Positions 8,517 through 17,035 are shown, counted from the first letter of the stretch. The stretch is DNA of 64,000 nucleotides from Bacteroidales bacterium UBA1309 (GCA_002307185.1 DBTT01000004.1:1-64000); one strand, 5' to 3'. The notes: a model not told the origin generated them from the sequence alone. Program-made: numbers and translations.

Positions 8517-9374
8517 TTAAACATTTATCGGCGAATTGGTTAGCGAATACAGCAATTTAATCTCCTCTGCCCAGATCGATTCATCGGGAGTTTCCAGAAT
8601 CAAGGGCATATTGTCGAATCTGGGGTCGTTGATAATAAAACCGAAAGGCGATTCGCCGATAACCCCTTTTCCGATGCTGTCGTGGCGGTCAACTCGGGTA
8701 CCCACATCTTTTTTGGAATCGTTGATGTGCATCCCTTTCAGGTATTTGAATCCAACAATTGCTTCAAAATTAGTGAAAGTTTCCTTAAAGTCTTCCTCTG
8801 TGCGGAATTCGTATCCGGCTGCCAGCGTATGGGCGGTGTCCAAGCAGACTCCTACACGAGACTTATCGTCCACATGTTCGATGATGGTGGCCAAATGTTC
8901 AAAACGAAATCCCAAGTTGGTACCTTGCCCCGCAGTGTTCTCGATGACCGCAGATACACCTTTTGTCTTATCCAGCGCGATGTTGATGGACTCGGCAATG
9001 CGCTTCAGGCAATCTTCTTCGCTGATCTTGTTGAGATGGCTTCCCGGATGGAAATTAAGACGGTTCAACCCCAGTTGCTCGCAACGTTGCATTTCGTCGA
9101 TGAATGCCGCGCGGGATTTCGACAAGCCTTCTTCTTCGGGATGTCCAAGGTTGATGAGGTAGCTGTCGTGCGGCAATATGTGGTCGGGAGAGTAGCCATA
9201 TTTTTGGCAACGGGCTTTAAACTCGTTAATGCTTTTCTCCGTAAGAGGAGCTGCAACCCATTGTTTCTGGTTCTTGGTGAATAAGGCAAAAGCCGTTGCT
9301 CCCAATTGGTGGGCATTCTCAGGGGCATTTTCCACACCACCCGATGCACTGACATGTGGACCGATGTATTTCAT
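8517..9374 (-). CDS. nfo: endonuclease IV (AP endonuclease)
   Basis: A 285-residue protein beginning MKYIGPHVSASGGVENAP, the hallmark start of endonuclease IV, a zinc enzyme that cleaves DNA 5' of abasic sites in base excision repair. Zinc ligands of the family are present in order: H in GPHVSA, H in NFHPGSHL, E in VIENTAGQG, D and H in CLDTAHTLAAGYEF, H in MHINDSK, and D/H in RVDRHDSIG, with E in LILETPDES. Length is normal for the family (about 280). Last gene of an apparent operon with the omega-amidase (47-base gap) and the acyltransferase. Confidence 0.95.
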   Translation of the reverse strand: MKYIGPHVSASGGVENAPENAHQLGATAFALFTKNQKQWVAAPLTEKSINEFKARCQKYGYSPDHILPHDSYLINLGHPEEEGLSKSRAAFIDEMQRCEQLGLNRLNFHPGSHLNKISEEDCLKRIAESINIALDKTKGVSAVIENTAGQGTNLGFRFEHLATIIEHVDDKSRVGVCLDTAHTLAAGYEFRTEEDFKETFTNFEAIVGFKYLKGMHINDSKKDVGTRVDRHDSIGKGVIGESPFGFIINDPRFDNMPLILETPDESIWAEEIKLLYSLTNSPINV

Positions 9375-9421
9375 AGGATAAAATTTTTAAGATTAGAACA
9401 CCACACGTTGAGGAAAAGTTG

Positions 9422-10195
9422 TCAGAGCAACTCAAATCTATCGGCATCTTTCCATGCGGGGAATTTTTCACGGAATGTTTGCAAGGCCTCTTTGGATAGT
9501 TGTGCGGTTAGAATTTTCTCTTGGTCTGGCAAATGGACAACCACATCTCCCTTATAATCAATGATGGAAGAATCGCCCACATAATGCAACTTTGTTCCAT
9601 CTGTTCCGATACGGTTCACACCACACACGTAACTAAGATTTTCAATGGCTCGAGCCACAAGCAGTGAATTCCACACTTTGGCTCGGGGTTGAGGCCAGTT
9701 GGCCACATAAATGAGAAGATCGTATTCGTTGCCCACATTGCGCGACCAGACAGGGAATCGGAGGTCGTAACACACTTGCAGACAAATATTAAATCCTCGA
9801 AAGGGGACAATCAAACGGCTGCTTCCTGCCGAAAAATGCTTTGTCTCGCTCCCCATTCGGAACAAGTGCCGTTTGTCGTAATAATATTCGCTATCGGGTG
9901 TGATGAAGAAACCACGGTTCAAGTAATCGCCCTTCTCTTTTGCAATAAAGCTCCCGCAAATCGCCGCGTTGTGTTTTCTTGCTAAAGATTTAATCCAAGT
10001 GATCGTTTCGCCGGCGTTTTCTTCTGCCAACAAATTGCTTTGCATGGAAAATCCGGTGGAAAACATTTCAGGAAGAACCACCACATCGTGATGTTGATCC
10101 GAGACGGAAAACAACCTTTCGATTGTGGCAAAATTTGCCTCTTTGTTTTCCCAAGCTATGTCGTACTGCAAAATGGATATATACAATAAACTCAT
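9422..10195 (-). CDS. carbon-nitrogen hydrolase, YafV-type omega-amidase
   Basis: A 257-residue nitrilase-superfamily enzyme. The catalytic triad is visible: Glu43 in VVLPEMF, Lys108 in YDKRHLF and Cys142 in LQVCYDLRFP. The sequence context (MFSTGFSM, WSRNVGNEYDLLIYVANWP) matches the YafV/omega-amidase subgroup, which hydrolyses 2-oxoglutaramate or 2-oxosuccinamate made by methionine and glutamine transamination. Cytoplasmic, no signal peptide. It lies 20 bases after the acyltransferase stop on the same strand. Confidence 0.9.
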   Translation of the reverse strand: MSLLYISILQYDIAWENKEANFATIERLFSVSDQHHDVVVLPEMFSTGFSMQSNLLAEENAGETITWIKSLARKHNAAICGSFIAKEKGDYLNRGFFITPDSEYYYDKRHLFRMGSETKHFSAGSSRLIVPFRGFNICLQVCYDLRFPVWSRNVGNEYDLLIYVANWPQPRAKVWNSLLVARAIENLSYVCGVNRIGTDGTKLHYVGDSSIIDYKGDVVVHLPDQEKILTAQLSKEALQTFREKFPAWKDADRFELL

Positions 10196-10215
10196 AAGAA
10201 GACTATTAAGTGTTC

Positions 10216-10758
10216 TTACAATGCAAATTTTTCAGGATGTCGGGCGTTGATGTCGGCATAATATTTTTTGATCTCTTCGATGTCTGCATCAAAGTTTCCT
10301 GTGGGGATAAACAACTTCCGGAACTCCACGTTACGGCTTTCATAATCAATAGAGGCCAAAAGGATTGGAACTCCCGATGTCAAAGCGATGAAATAAAATC
10401 CCTTTTTCCATTCAGGATTTCGTTTGCGTGTTCCTTCCGGAGTGATGGCGATGTGAAACTCGTCCCGTTTGGCAAATTCTTCGGCTATTTGTTGTGTCAG
10501 CGAATTGTTTTTAGAACGGTCAACAGGAATCCCGCCAATTGCCCTGAAAAAATTGCCTAAAGGAAAGAAGAACCAACTCTTTTTCATCAAAAAACTGGCT
10601 TTTCTACCCAGGTGAGCATAAGTTAATTGACCAAGAAAGAGATCAAAGTTGCTTGTATGAGGTGCAACACATATCACACATTTGGGAATGGAACCCACCC
10701 GATCTGTCACTTTCCATTTGAAAAACTTGAGAATTGCGTCAGCTATTTTCTTTTTCAT
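10216..10758 (-). CDS. 1-acyl-glycerol-3-phosphate acyltransferase family protein
   Basis: A 180-residue PlsC-superfamily acyltransferase. The HX4D catalytic motif is HTSNFD (His34, Asp39), followed by GIPVDRSKNN (substrate-binding block III) and TPEGTRKR (block IV). It is shorter than classical PlsC and resembles the small YihG/glycerol acyltransferase group of Bacteroidetes, so substrate specificity is uncertain. Likely first gene of the acyltransferase-amidase-nfo operon; a TAACTTTG box lies upstream. Confidence 0.85.
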   Translation of the reverse strand: MKKKIADAILKFFKWKVTDRVGSIPKCVICVAPHTSNFDLFLGQLTYAHLGRKASFLMKKSWFFFPLGNFFRAIGGIPVDRSKNNSLTQQIAEEFAKRDEFHIAITPEGTRKRNPEWKKGFYFIALTSGVPILLASIDYESRNVEFRKLFIPTGNFDADIEEIKKYYADINARHPEKFAL

Positions 10759-11081
10759 CCTTTCATTGGGGGCATTTCAAAATGAAATTTGCTATTCATA
10801 ATTACCGGCAAAGTTACCAAAATCATCGGATAGAACTTTTTTTTTACGTTATTTTTAGATTTAAGGACATTACTCTCCTATTCGAACCTAAAAGACTCTT
10901 TTATATATTTGAATTTTAGATAGCTGCGCTTTATTCTCTAGTGAGACTATTTTGAATGAAAATAAGTTCCGTCATATAGTTGTGTAAGCCCCCCGATAAA
11001 GTAACCGTTGCAACGAGGGGGAAAAGGGATAGCGTCAGAATATATTCATTCTGAAAATTTGAATCCAGACTATTGCACACT
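10759..11081. other. intergenic region between minus-strand genes
   Basis: No gene seen. It contains a TAACTTTG promoter box (minus strand, 10809-10816) for the acyltransferase operon and a partial REP-like unit at 10989-11021 (CCCCCC ... CGTTGCAACGAGGGGG) related to the palindromes near 12.6 and 12.8 kb. Confidence 0.55.
10809..10816 (-). promoter_or_regulatory. -7 box upstream of the acyltransferase operon
   Basis: Minus-strand TAACTTTG matches TAnnTTTG and lies 51 bases before the start codon. No clear TTG at the -33 position. Confidence 0.4.
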
Positions 11082-12071
11082 TTACAATTTTATTTCATTC
11101 GGTGTGGAATAATATAACGGAACCCAATAGTATTTGTCCCGTTTGTCGATGTAACCCAATCCTGGCCACGGCAAATGCGACGACATGATTAATCGTTTGT
11201 TAGCATAACAGTCTTCCAAAACCTTCGTTCTTGTCTTAATTCCTTGTTCAAAATCCACATCAAATTCGATACCCCATTCCGGATTCGTAATCAACAAAGG
11301 GGAATGAAACACATCCACTATGTTTTTAATTGATTTTCCTTCGGAAGAAATGGTGTAAATCGTATGGCCTGGCGTATGGCCTGCCGCTAACTCTGTGTTT
11401 ATAAGGGAAAATAAAGTGTCGCCCGGGGTAAATAAATTCAGCTTATCCTTTGTTAAGCTTAAAACTTTCTTGGTGAATGCAATAGTCCCCTTTTGCTGTT
11501 GTTCAGTCAGCTTGCTCTTTGAGAAATCAGGGTTTTCCGACATCCAAAAATCGTATTCCGCTTTTGCCATATAATAGTGCGCATTCGGATACACGATTGC
11601 GTTGTCTTTGTTGACAAGTCCACCAATATGGTCCCGATGAGCATGGGTAATAAGAATGTCCGTGACACTATTCGCACTGATTCCTGCATTCTGTAGGTTT
11701 TCAAGTAACCAGCCTTGGCTTCCTCCGAAATGATTTCCCATACCAGAGTCTATCAATATGGTCTTGTCCTTTGTCTTGATAACCATCACATTGATGGCCA
11801 TATCAATCTCTTTGTTGCCAAGGTGTAGCTTCTGCAATTCTGAATTGAAGGTGGCAGAGTCGATTTGCGGGGCGAAGGTGGGTTGCGGATTTTCCAACAG
11901 CAGGTGTCCGTCCGTAAAAATGTAAAGCTCTATTTTACCCCAATCCATCTTAATATACCCGCAATTTGGCTGTTTATTGTTTGTCTTGGGAATCGTATTG
12001 CCCATCAAAGCTGGAATTGCAAAAACTCCGCTTAGCAAGATACCTAATTTAATGGCAGTTTTTCTCTTCAT
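11082..12071 (-). CDS. exported metallo-beta-lactamase-fold hydrolase
   Basis: A 329-residue MBL-fold enzyme with an N-terminal signal peptide (residues 1-23). The metal-binding HxHxDH is HAHRDH in ILITHAHRDHIGG, followed by the distal histidine in AGHTPGHT and a further acidic/histidine pair. The layout resembles the AHL-lactonase/quorum-quenching and general periplasmic hydrolase branch, but substrate cannot be read. It diverges from an HxlR regulator whose promoter overlaps its own, so its expression is probably governed by that regulator (inference). Confidence 0.8.
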   Translation of the reverse strand: MKRKTAIKLGILLSGVFAIPALMGNTIPKTNNKQPNCGYIKMDWGKIELYIFTDGHLLLENPQPTFAPQIDSATFNSELQKLHLGNKEIDMAINVMVIKTKDKTILIDSGMGNHFGGSQGWLLENLQNAGISANSVTDILITHAHRDHIGGLVNKDNAIVYPNAHYYMAKAEYDFWMSENPDFSKSKLTEQQQKGTIAFTKKVLSLTKDKLNLFTPGDTLFSLINTELAAGHTPGHTIYTISSEGKSIKNIVDVFHSPLLITNPEWGIEFDVDFEQGIKTRTKVLEDCYANKRLIMSSHLPWPGLGYIDKRDKYYWVPLYYSTPNEIKL

Positions 12072-12090
12072 ATTCTATTTCTTTTTTGGA

Positions 12091-12144
12091 CAAAATTAGT
12101 TTATTTATATCCTATTGTCAAGTACATACTATTTTGTATCTTAG
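12091..12144. promoter_or_regulatory. interlocked divergent promoters between MBL and hxlR-like genes
   Basis: Minus strand: TTG (12121-12119), 20-base spacer, TAATTTTG (12098-12091), matching the Bacteroidetes consensus for the MBL gene. Plus strand: TTG (12115-12117), 19-base spacer, TATCTTAG (12137-12144), a near match for the regulator. The two -33 elements lie within seven bases of each other, so one bound regulator could cover both. ATAC-N6-GTAT (12126-12139) is a possible operator half-site pair. Confidence 0.55.
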
Positions 12145-12193
12145 CTACCAAAACTAATCTATTGCTGATTATCAGCATATATAATTTGAGAAA

Positions 12194-12565
12194 ATGGGTG
12201 AAAAAGAATCAATAAAGCCAGTTTGTGCGGTGGATTATGCCTTTGGAAGAATCGGTGGAAAATATAAAGGGCGGTTGCTCTGGTATTTGCATACGCATAA
12301 AATCTTACGTTATGGGGAGCTAAAAAGGCATATTACCAATATAACCACCAAAATGTTAACGCAAACTTTGCGGGAGTTAGAAACAGATGGACTCATTTGC
12401 CGAAAGGTTTACCACGAAGTACCGCCTAAGGTGGAGTATTCTCTAACTGAAGTTGGCGGTGAGCTGATTCCTTTTATTAATTATTTGAGAGAATGGGGAA
12501 CCAAACAAATGGAAAAAGAGAATATACCAAGTACTGTTTCACCTACTAATCATGATGCCTTGTGA
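12194..12565 (+). CDS. HxlR-family winged-helix transcription regulator
   Basis: A 123-residue protein with the HxlR signature: Cys near the N-terminus (KPVCAVDYAFGRIGGKYK), the helix-turn-helix region RYGELKRHITNITTKMLTQTLRELETDGL, and the wing VYHEVPPKVEYSLTEVG, ending in a dimerisation helix. HxlR proteins bind DNA as dimers and several sense electrophiles through the N-terminal cysteine, which is present here. The divergent MBL hydrolase is the likely target together with autoregulation. Confidence 0.92.
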   Translation: MGEKESIKPVCAVDYAFGRIGGKYKGRLLWYLHTHKILRYGELKRHITNITTKMLTQTLRELETDGLICRKVYHEVPPKVEYSLTEVGGELIPFINYLREWGTKQMEKENIPSTVSPTNHDAL

Positions 12566-12606
12566 CCTCTTAATAATGAGAAAAACATAAGCAACCTCTA
12601 GTCACT

Positions 12607-12628
12607 CCCCCTCGTTTGCAACGAGGGG
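12607..12628. repeat. REP-like palindrome, copy 1
   Basis: CCCCTCGTT (12608-12616), loop TGC, AACGAGGGG (12620-12628): a 9-bp perfect stem. The same sequence occurs in inverted orientation at 12766-12788, and a half unit (CGTTGCAAAC) at 12744-12753. Confidence 0.7.
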
Positions 12629-12765
12629 TTAGTGGTTATTTGTTTATAGAACAAAGACAGCAACATCCACTCGCATCAAATAGTTCTAAACAATGCCTTA
12701 GTACTGATTTTTGTAGCTACCAATAATTTAGACTTTCTTTTTTCGTTGCAAACACATTACCAATT

Positions 12766-12788
12766 CCCCCTCGTTGCAAACGAGGGGG
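12766..12788. repeat. REP-like palindrome, copy 2
   Basis: CCCCCTCGTT (12766-12775), loop GCA, AACGAGGGGG (12779-12788): a 10-bp perfect stem. Loop sequence shows that it is the reverse complement of copy 1, so the 181-bp stretch 12607-12788 is bounded by inverted copies. Confidence 0.7.
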
Positions 12789-12822
12789 AGAAGGAAGGTT
12801 TTCAGAGAATTTTCCACCGTCC

Positions 12823-13224
12823 TTATTTTGCATCCGCCAGCCGGTAGAGGAAGAACTGAGTCCCGAATTTATTCTCGTCCAACTTGATGCAGTACTTCCC
12901 GTCCACCAACCAATATTTCTTCCGGTAGCAATATTCGTAGCCGGATTCGGTCAGGTGATTAATAAACAAGTCTGGGTCCAGCGCATTGAAGAAAGTGATC
13001 AAGGCGGACTTGTTCACCTCGCCTCTATCAAAATAATAAGTCACCAAGGCATTTTCCCTGTCGAAACTAATCTCTATACAGTCAACGCACTCTTTCTTGT
13101 CCAGATAATGCACGAGGCAGATCGGGAAATCGTGGAACCTGAACATCACCTGCCCCTGTGTTTCGCCAAAAGCCACGCAAGCCTTGTCCAGCAGGTACCT
13201 GAAATCAATGTTTTTGCTATTCAT
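12823..13224 (-). CDS. hypothetical protein
   Basis: A 133-residue cytoplasmic protein that I do not recognise. It is rich in aromatic and acidic residues, has five cysteines, and mixes beta and helical segments (CVDCIEISFDRENALVTYYF, YEYCYRKKYWLVDGKYCIKL). A TATATTTG promoter box lies on the same strand at 13368-13375. It stands alone at the edge of the defence island. Confidence 0.6.
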   Translation of the reverse strand: MNSKNIDFRYLLDKACVAFGETQGQVMFRFHDFPICLVHYLDKKECVDCIEISFDRENALVTYYFDRGEVNKSALITFFNALDPDLFINHLTESGYEYCYRKKYWLVDGKYCIKLDENKFGTQFFLYRLADAK

Positions 13225-13367
13225 AAACGTCCGTGTTTAAGCCTGCCAAGTGTGGCAAGCCGAAGTGATTAAACCAAATTGTCGGAAGCTCGTCTGTGTG
13301 CTTTGGCTTACGTGTCCATAACCGGGTGTCGGGCATGTAAATATCACAGTACGGAGTTTATTGGGGG

Positions 13368-13375
13368 CAAATATA
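13368..13375 (-). promoter_or_regulatory. -7 box upstream of the 133-residue protein
   Basis: Minus-strand TATATTTG, a full match to TAnnTTTG, about 145 bases ahead of the start at 13224. It is the only promoter-like element I see in the divergent gap; no clear -33 partner. Confidence 0.35.
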
Positions 13376-13470
13376 AAACTTATTTACCTACCTTTAGTTA
13401 AAATTGATCGGGAAAATGCACTGCCGTTCAGCAATAAATAATTATTTTTGCCACAACAAAAGCACACGGT

Positions 13471-14349
13471 ATGAAAAAATCGATATCCTATTTGCCCAAA
13501 AGAAAGCAGGAAGACCTCATTTTTCTTGTCCGTGAGATCAACAAGCGCCTGCCACAGGCCGAATTGGTGATCCTCTACGGCAGCTATGCCACGGGAAAGT
13601 TTGTGGAGCATGACGAGCGGATCGAATTTGGCATCCCCACCTCGTTTATGTCCGACTACGACATCCTGGTGGTGACAAGCGGCATTTCCGACAAGAAAGT
13701 GGGGAACGTGCTTGACAACATCGACGACCTGTATTACAAGGATCCTGAACACCAAACACCCGTGCAGTTTATCAACGACGACATCAAGACCCTCAACCGC
13801 CAACTGGAAGAAGGGCGTTACTTCTACACGCAAGTAAAACAGGAAGGGATTGTTCTCTACGACAGCGGTAAATTCAAATTAGCCAGACGCCGTAAACTGA
13901 ATTTCAAAGAGATACAGCAACAGGCTCAGGAGTATTTTGATGAGAAGTTTACTAATGCAAACGGATTTTTGGATGTGACAGAATTTTGCTATTCAAAGAA
14001 GAATTATAAATTGGCATCTTTTCAATTACATCAGGCTACTGAAAACTTCTACTATTCCATACGCTTAGCTTTTACTTTGAGAAACAACAAACAGCACAAC
14101 CTTGCCAAATTATCCGCATCCGTCAAGGGACATTCGTCAGAATTAGCCAATGTGTTTCCGAGAGATACCGCCGAAGAGAAACGGCTCTTTACCCTTCTCA
14201 AAGATGCGTACGTGGAAGCCCGATACAATCCTGATTTTGTGGTAACGAAAGAAGACATTGATGCTCTGTTACCTAAAGTGGAGTTGCTTCGGGATATTAC
14301 AAAGAGGATTTGTGAGGGGAAGATTCGGGAATATGGGGAGATGGAGTAA
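13471..14349 (+). CDS. single-chain nucleotidyltransferase-HEPN (MNT-HEPN) protein
   Basis: A 292-residue protein joining two domains usually encoded as a toxin-antitoxin pair. Residues 1-115 form a minimal nucleotidyltransferase: GSYATG at 37-42 and the metal-binding D-x-D in SDYDILVV (62-64). The gap between the two motifs is longer than usual. Residues about 140-280 form a HEPN domain with RX4H at R204-H209 (RNNKQH), the proposed RNase site. In known MNT-HEPN pairs the nucleotidyltransferase modifies and silences the HEPN RNase; here both are in cis. The first half is more GC-rich than the second. Confidence 0.8.
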   Translation: MKKSISYLPKRKQEDLIFLVREINKRLPQAELVILYGSYATGKFVEHDERIEFGIPTSFMSDYDILVVTSGISDKKVGNVLDNIDDLYYKDPEHQTPVQFINDDIKTLNRQLEEGRYFYTQVKQEGIVLYDSGKFKLARRRKLNFKEIQQQAQEYFDEKFTNANGFLDVTEFCYSKKNYKLASFQLHQATENFYYSIRLAFTLRNNKQHNLAKLSASVKGHSSELANVFPRDTAEEKRLFTLLKDAYVEARYNPDFVVTKEDIDALLPKVELLRDITKRICEGKIREYGEME

Positions 14350-14533
14350 GGAGGGCTTAACTCAAAGATATTCTGTTTTTGGGGAGGTGCAGATGATAGC
14401 CCTTGTAGTTCTGGATATGGGTGTTGTGGTTTATCCTCGATAGGCTGTTGATTTCGTGTTTTTTGGCAATAGAAGTGGAGAAGGCAACGTCGGATCTGAA
14501 GATTTGAATTTCAGTGCAATGCTGAGAGTGGGT

Positions 14534-14543
14534 GTTATGTCGC
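14534..14543 (-). repeat. attC-like half-site after the endonuclease gene
   Basis: On the minus strand GCGACATAAC follows the endonuclease stop codon by one base. It shares CATAAC with the outer bases of the palindromes at 17088-17221 and 18877-19029. I do not find its inverted partner before 14350, so the site is partial or decayed. Confidence 0.35.
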
Positions 14544-14544
14544 A

Positions 14545-15519
14545 TTATTTTTTCAGTATTTTGTTTCTATGATATTCCAAATATGCTTCTCTGCCATCAA
14601 TTGGTAAGTGAGGAATGATTTTATTATCTGAAATTCCTAGTTTGGAATATGTCATGTTTGATAAAAATGGAGATAAAATGGTTTTTTTGTCATTTGTGAA
14701 TGATAAAAATCCTCTGTCAAACAGACGGTCGAAAGTGGGAGTGAGCATAAAACCATTTTTAGGGTCAGTTTTTTCAAAATCGTTTGATACCGCCCAAGGT
14801 TTAATATGACTTGCAGTCAATAAACGGTCATCTGAAACAAGCGTAATCGGACAAAATGGACATTGTTCTAACAGTTTGGTTCTATATTCACCTTGTCCAA
14901 CTCTTGCTCGATATAATTGAGCTTTTTGAGTTTTATCAATTTCTGCTTCTGCAATTTGTTCTTGCTCTTTTTCGATAATATATGGGTGTTCAGCTTCTCC
15001 AAAATAGTCGGCAAATAATCTAAAATAATAGTTTAATTTACCATTTTCGTCTAGCAACTTTATAACAGAAATAAATGTAATATTAGGTAATGATAATTCA
15101 CGAATTATCTTATAAGCGTTGTCTCTAGAATTTACGTAAACCCTTGATCCTGAAATTTGAGTTTGCTCAAATACTTCAAATTCAATTTTTTCAGGCAATG
15201 CTTCAATTTTTGCTTTGCGTTCATTCCAAAGTGTAGGGAGAATATCTTTGTTTAAGTATGGTTGTTCTGGCTTCAAATACTCAACTTTAGTTTCTTCTAA
15301 ATATTTTAAAAGGTCATGCTTAATTAAAAAACAAGGAATTGCAAAACCATTGTTGCCGAAGAAACTTCTCGTCTCTTGATTGTCTTGCCCTATATAAAGT
15401 TTTGCTTCACCGTTTCCACCACCAATTTTGTTTTGACGAACAACAAAACTATCAGCAATTGTGATTTTTTCTTTTGTGTCAAGAACGTTAAATTCTTGGT
15501 TGTTAAGTTTAATTTCCAT
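14545..15519 (-). CDS. HNH restriction endonuclease
   Basis: A 324-residue protein with a C-terminal HNH nuclease domain: paired cysteines CPFC (220-223), catalytic TASHIKPW (His238), KNGFMLTPTFDRLFDRG (Asn255, Asp264). The first 200 residues, rich in beta strands, probably recognise DNA; I recognise no named subtype. It overlaps the methyltransferase gene by 11 bases, a translational coupling expected of a type II restriction-modification pair. AT-rich, unlike flanking housekeeping genes. Recognition sequence cannot be inferred. Confidence 0.85.
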   Translation of the reverse strand: MEIKLNNQEFNVLDTKEKITIADSFVVRQNKIGGGNGEAKLYIGQDNQETRSFFGNNGFAIPCFLIKHDLLKYLEETKVEYLKPEQPYLNKDILPTLWNERKAKIEALPEKIEFEVFEQTQISGSRVYVNSRDNAYKIIRELSLPNITFISVIKLLDENGKLNYYFRLFADYFGEAEHPYIIEKEQEQIAEAEIDKTQKAQLYRARVGQGEYRTKLLEQCPFCPITLVSDDRLLTASHIKPWAVSNDFEKTDPKNGFMLTPTFDRLFDRGFLSFTNDKKTILSPFLSNMTYSKLGISDNKIIPHLPIDGREAYLEYHRNKILKK

Positions 15520-17002
15520 TCTCTTCTGTTACATATTTAGTTATATCCATTTGTTTTAGAATTGCTATTAGAACATCAACCACAATACTATTGCCAGCTT
15601 GTCTATATAATTGTGTATCGCTTACAACTTGATTAAAATCATCACGAAAGCCCATTAAGCGTAAACATTCTTTAGGTGTTAGTTTTCTAATTCTCCCGGT
15701 ATGAGTAACGTAGTTGTCAACACCAGCTCTATGCATTTTGTGCATACTTTGCAAAAGAGGTCTAGCAATTTCCAAATCTGTTTTAATAGTTGTTTTAAAT
15801 GTTTTTGTGCCGGGACTTAAAACATAATCACGAACTTTGTCAGATAAATAGTATTTTTCTTCAACTTCATTAACATCAAAAATAAACTCATTAAACTCAC
15901 TTTTTACTTGTTGTTCAAAAACAAAATCGCCATGCCAATTGAATTGTTGATTTGCTTTTTGACAAAGCGCAATTTCACCGTTAATTTGTGTGTATCTTTT
16001 ATTTCTGTTTTTTGAACTTGTGACAAATTTTACTCCCTTTTCTTTCAAATAGTATTTGCTATCTGTATAATCTTCCAAAAAGTCTTGCATTTTATATTCA
16101 AGTCTTATTGGCTCAGGAAACTGAAAATCAACAGATTTGTCTTTAAATCCAACAACAAAAATTCTTTCCCTATGCTGTGGCATTCCATAATTTTTCGCAT
16201 TAAGAACTTGATAAAAATATCTATATCCGAGTTCATCGAATGTTGCTTTTATAGTGTCAAAAGTATTACCTCCATCATGGTTAATAAGTCCTTTTACATT
16301 TTCAAAAATAAATACATTTGGTTGGCTTTCTTTTACAACCCTTGCAAATTCATAAAATAATGTTCCTCTTGTGTCCTCAAATCCCTTTCTCTTACCTACC
16401 ATTGAAAATGATTGACACGGGCTTCCACCAACTAGAATATCTAATTTGCCAAAATATTTTTTCCCATCAATATCCCTTACATCGTTATACCAATTATTCT
16501 CCGAAATGTTGTAATTAGCAAAATAACTTTGTTTTACAGAGTTATCATTGTCGCTTGCAAACTGAATTTTTGTTTTTAGATTCAATCTTCTAAATGCATA
16601 TTCAATTGCGCCAATCCCTGAAAACATCGTTCCGATTCGAACAATAGCATTTGGATTTGAAAACTCTTTTTCTCTCCAGTCTTGTGTAAACTTTATTGTT
16701 TGTTGTTTCGAGGCTAAAAATGTAAGTTGGTCACAAACAATACTTAGAACCTCTTTATATCCAGGATATTCTTTTAATTCATTAGCGATTTTTGTAGAGT
16801 AATGATAATTTAATAGAGTTTTTTTATCTGTCTGCAATATTGAAGAAAGAGTTTCTAAATTTTCAATATTAATACTTCTCTCGTCTTTTTCAATTTTCCC
16901 AAGAGTTGAGGTATCAATGTCAATTTGTTTTGCAACTTTGTGCAATGGGTAACCCAATTCATTTCTACGTTGTTTAATGTACTCACCGAAAGTTATTTCC
17001 AT
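15509..17002 (-). CDS. DNA cytosine-5 methyltransferase with N-terminal HTH regulator
   Basis: A 497-residue C5 methyltransferase. Residues 1-65 are an XRE/Cro-type helix-turn-helix (IKQRRNELGYPLHKVAKQIDIDTSTLGKIEKDERS). The methyltransferase motifs follow: FSGIGA (motif I, 128-133), GGSPCQSFS with catalytic Cys196 (IV), ENVKGL (VI, about 234), QHRERIFVVG (VIII), and LTPKECLRLMGF then RQAGNSIVVDVL (IX, X). SsoII/EcoRII-type methyltransferases also carry an N-terminal HTH that controls the restriction genes. A perfect inverted repeat directly upstream of this gene is the likely operator. Confidence 0.92.
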   Translation of the reverse strand: MEITFGEYIKQRRNELGYPLHKVAKQIDIDTSTLGKIEKDERSINIENLETLSSILQTDKKTLLNYHYSTKIANELKEYPGYKEVLSIVCDQLTFLASKQQTIKFTQDWREKEFSNPNAIVRIGTMFSGIGAIEYAFRRLNLKTKIQFASDNDNSVKQSYFANYNISENNWYNDVRDIDGKKYFGKLDILVGGSPCQSFSMVGKRKGFEDTRGTLFYEFARVVKESQPNVFIFENVKGLINHDGGNTFDTIKATFDELGYRYFYQVLNAKNYGMPQHRERIFVVGFKDKSVDFQFPEPIRLEYKMQDFLEDYTDSKYYLKEKGVKFVTSSKNRNKRYTQINGEIALCQKANQQFNWHGDFVFEQQVKSEFNEFIFDVNEVEEKYYLSDKVRDYVLSPGTKTFKTTIKTDLEIARPLLQSMHKMHRAGVDNYVTHTGRIRKLTPKECLRLMGFRDDFNQVVSDTQLYRQAGNSIVVDVLIAILKQMDITKYVTEENGN

Positions 17003-17014
17003 ATTTTTATAGTG

Positions 17015-17035
17015 TTTGGACTATTTTTGTCCAAA
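17015..17035 (-). promoter_or_regulatory. perfect inverted repeat, candidate operator of the R-M operon
   Basis: TTTGGAC (17015-17021), seven-base spacer, GTCCAAA (17029-17035), centred about 23 bases upstream of the methyltransferase ATG. Its position and symmetry fit binding by the HTH dimer at the N-terminus of the same methyltransferase, giving autoregulation of methyltransferase and endonuclease. Confidence 0.55.

Noticed and set aside
14357..14545. 62-codon minus-strand frame after the endonuclease gene
   Set aside because: No ribosome site, low-complexity composition, overlaps the half-site region.
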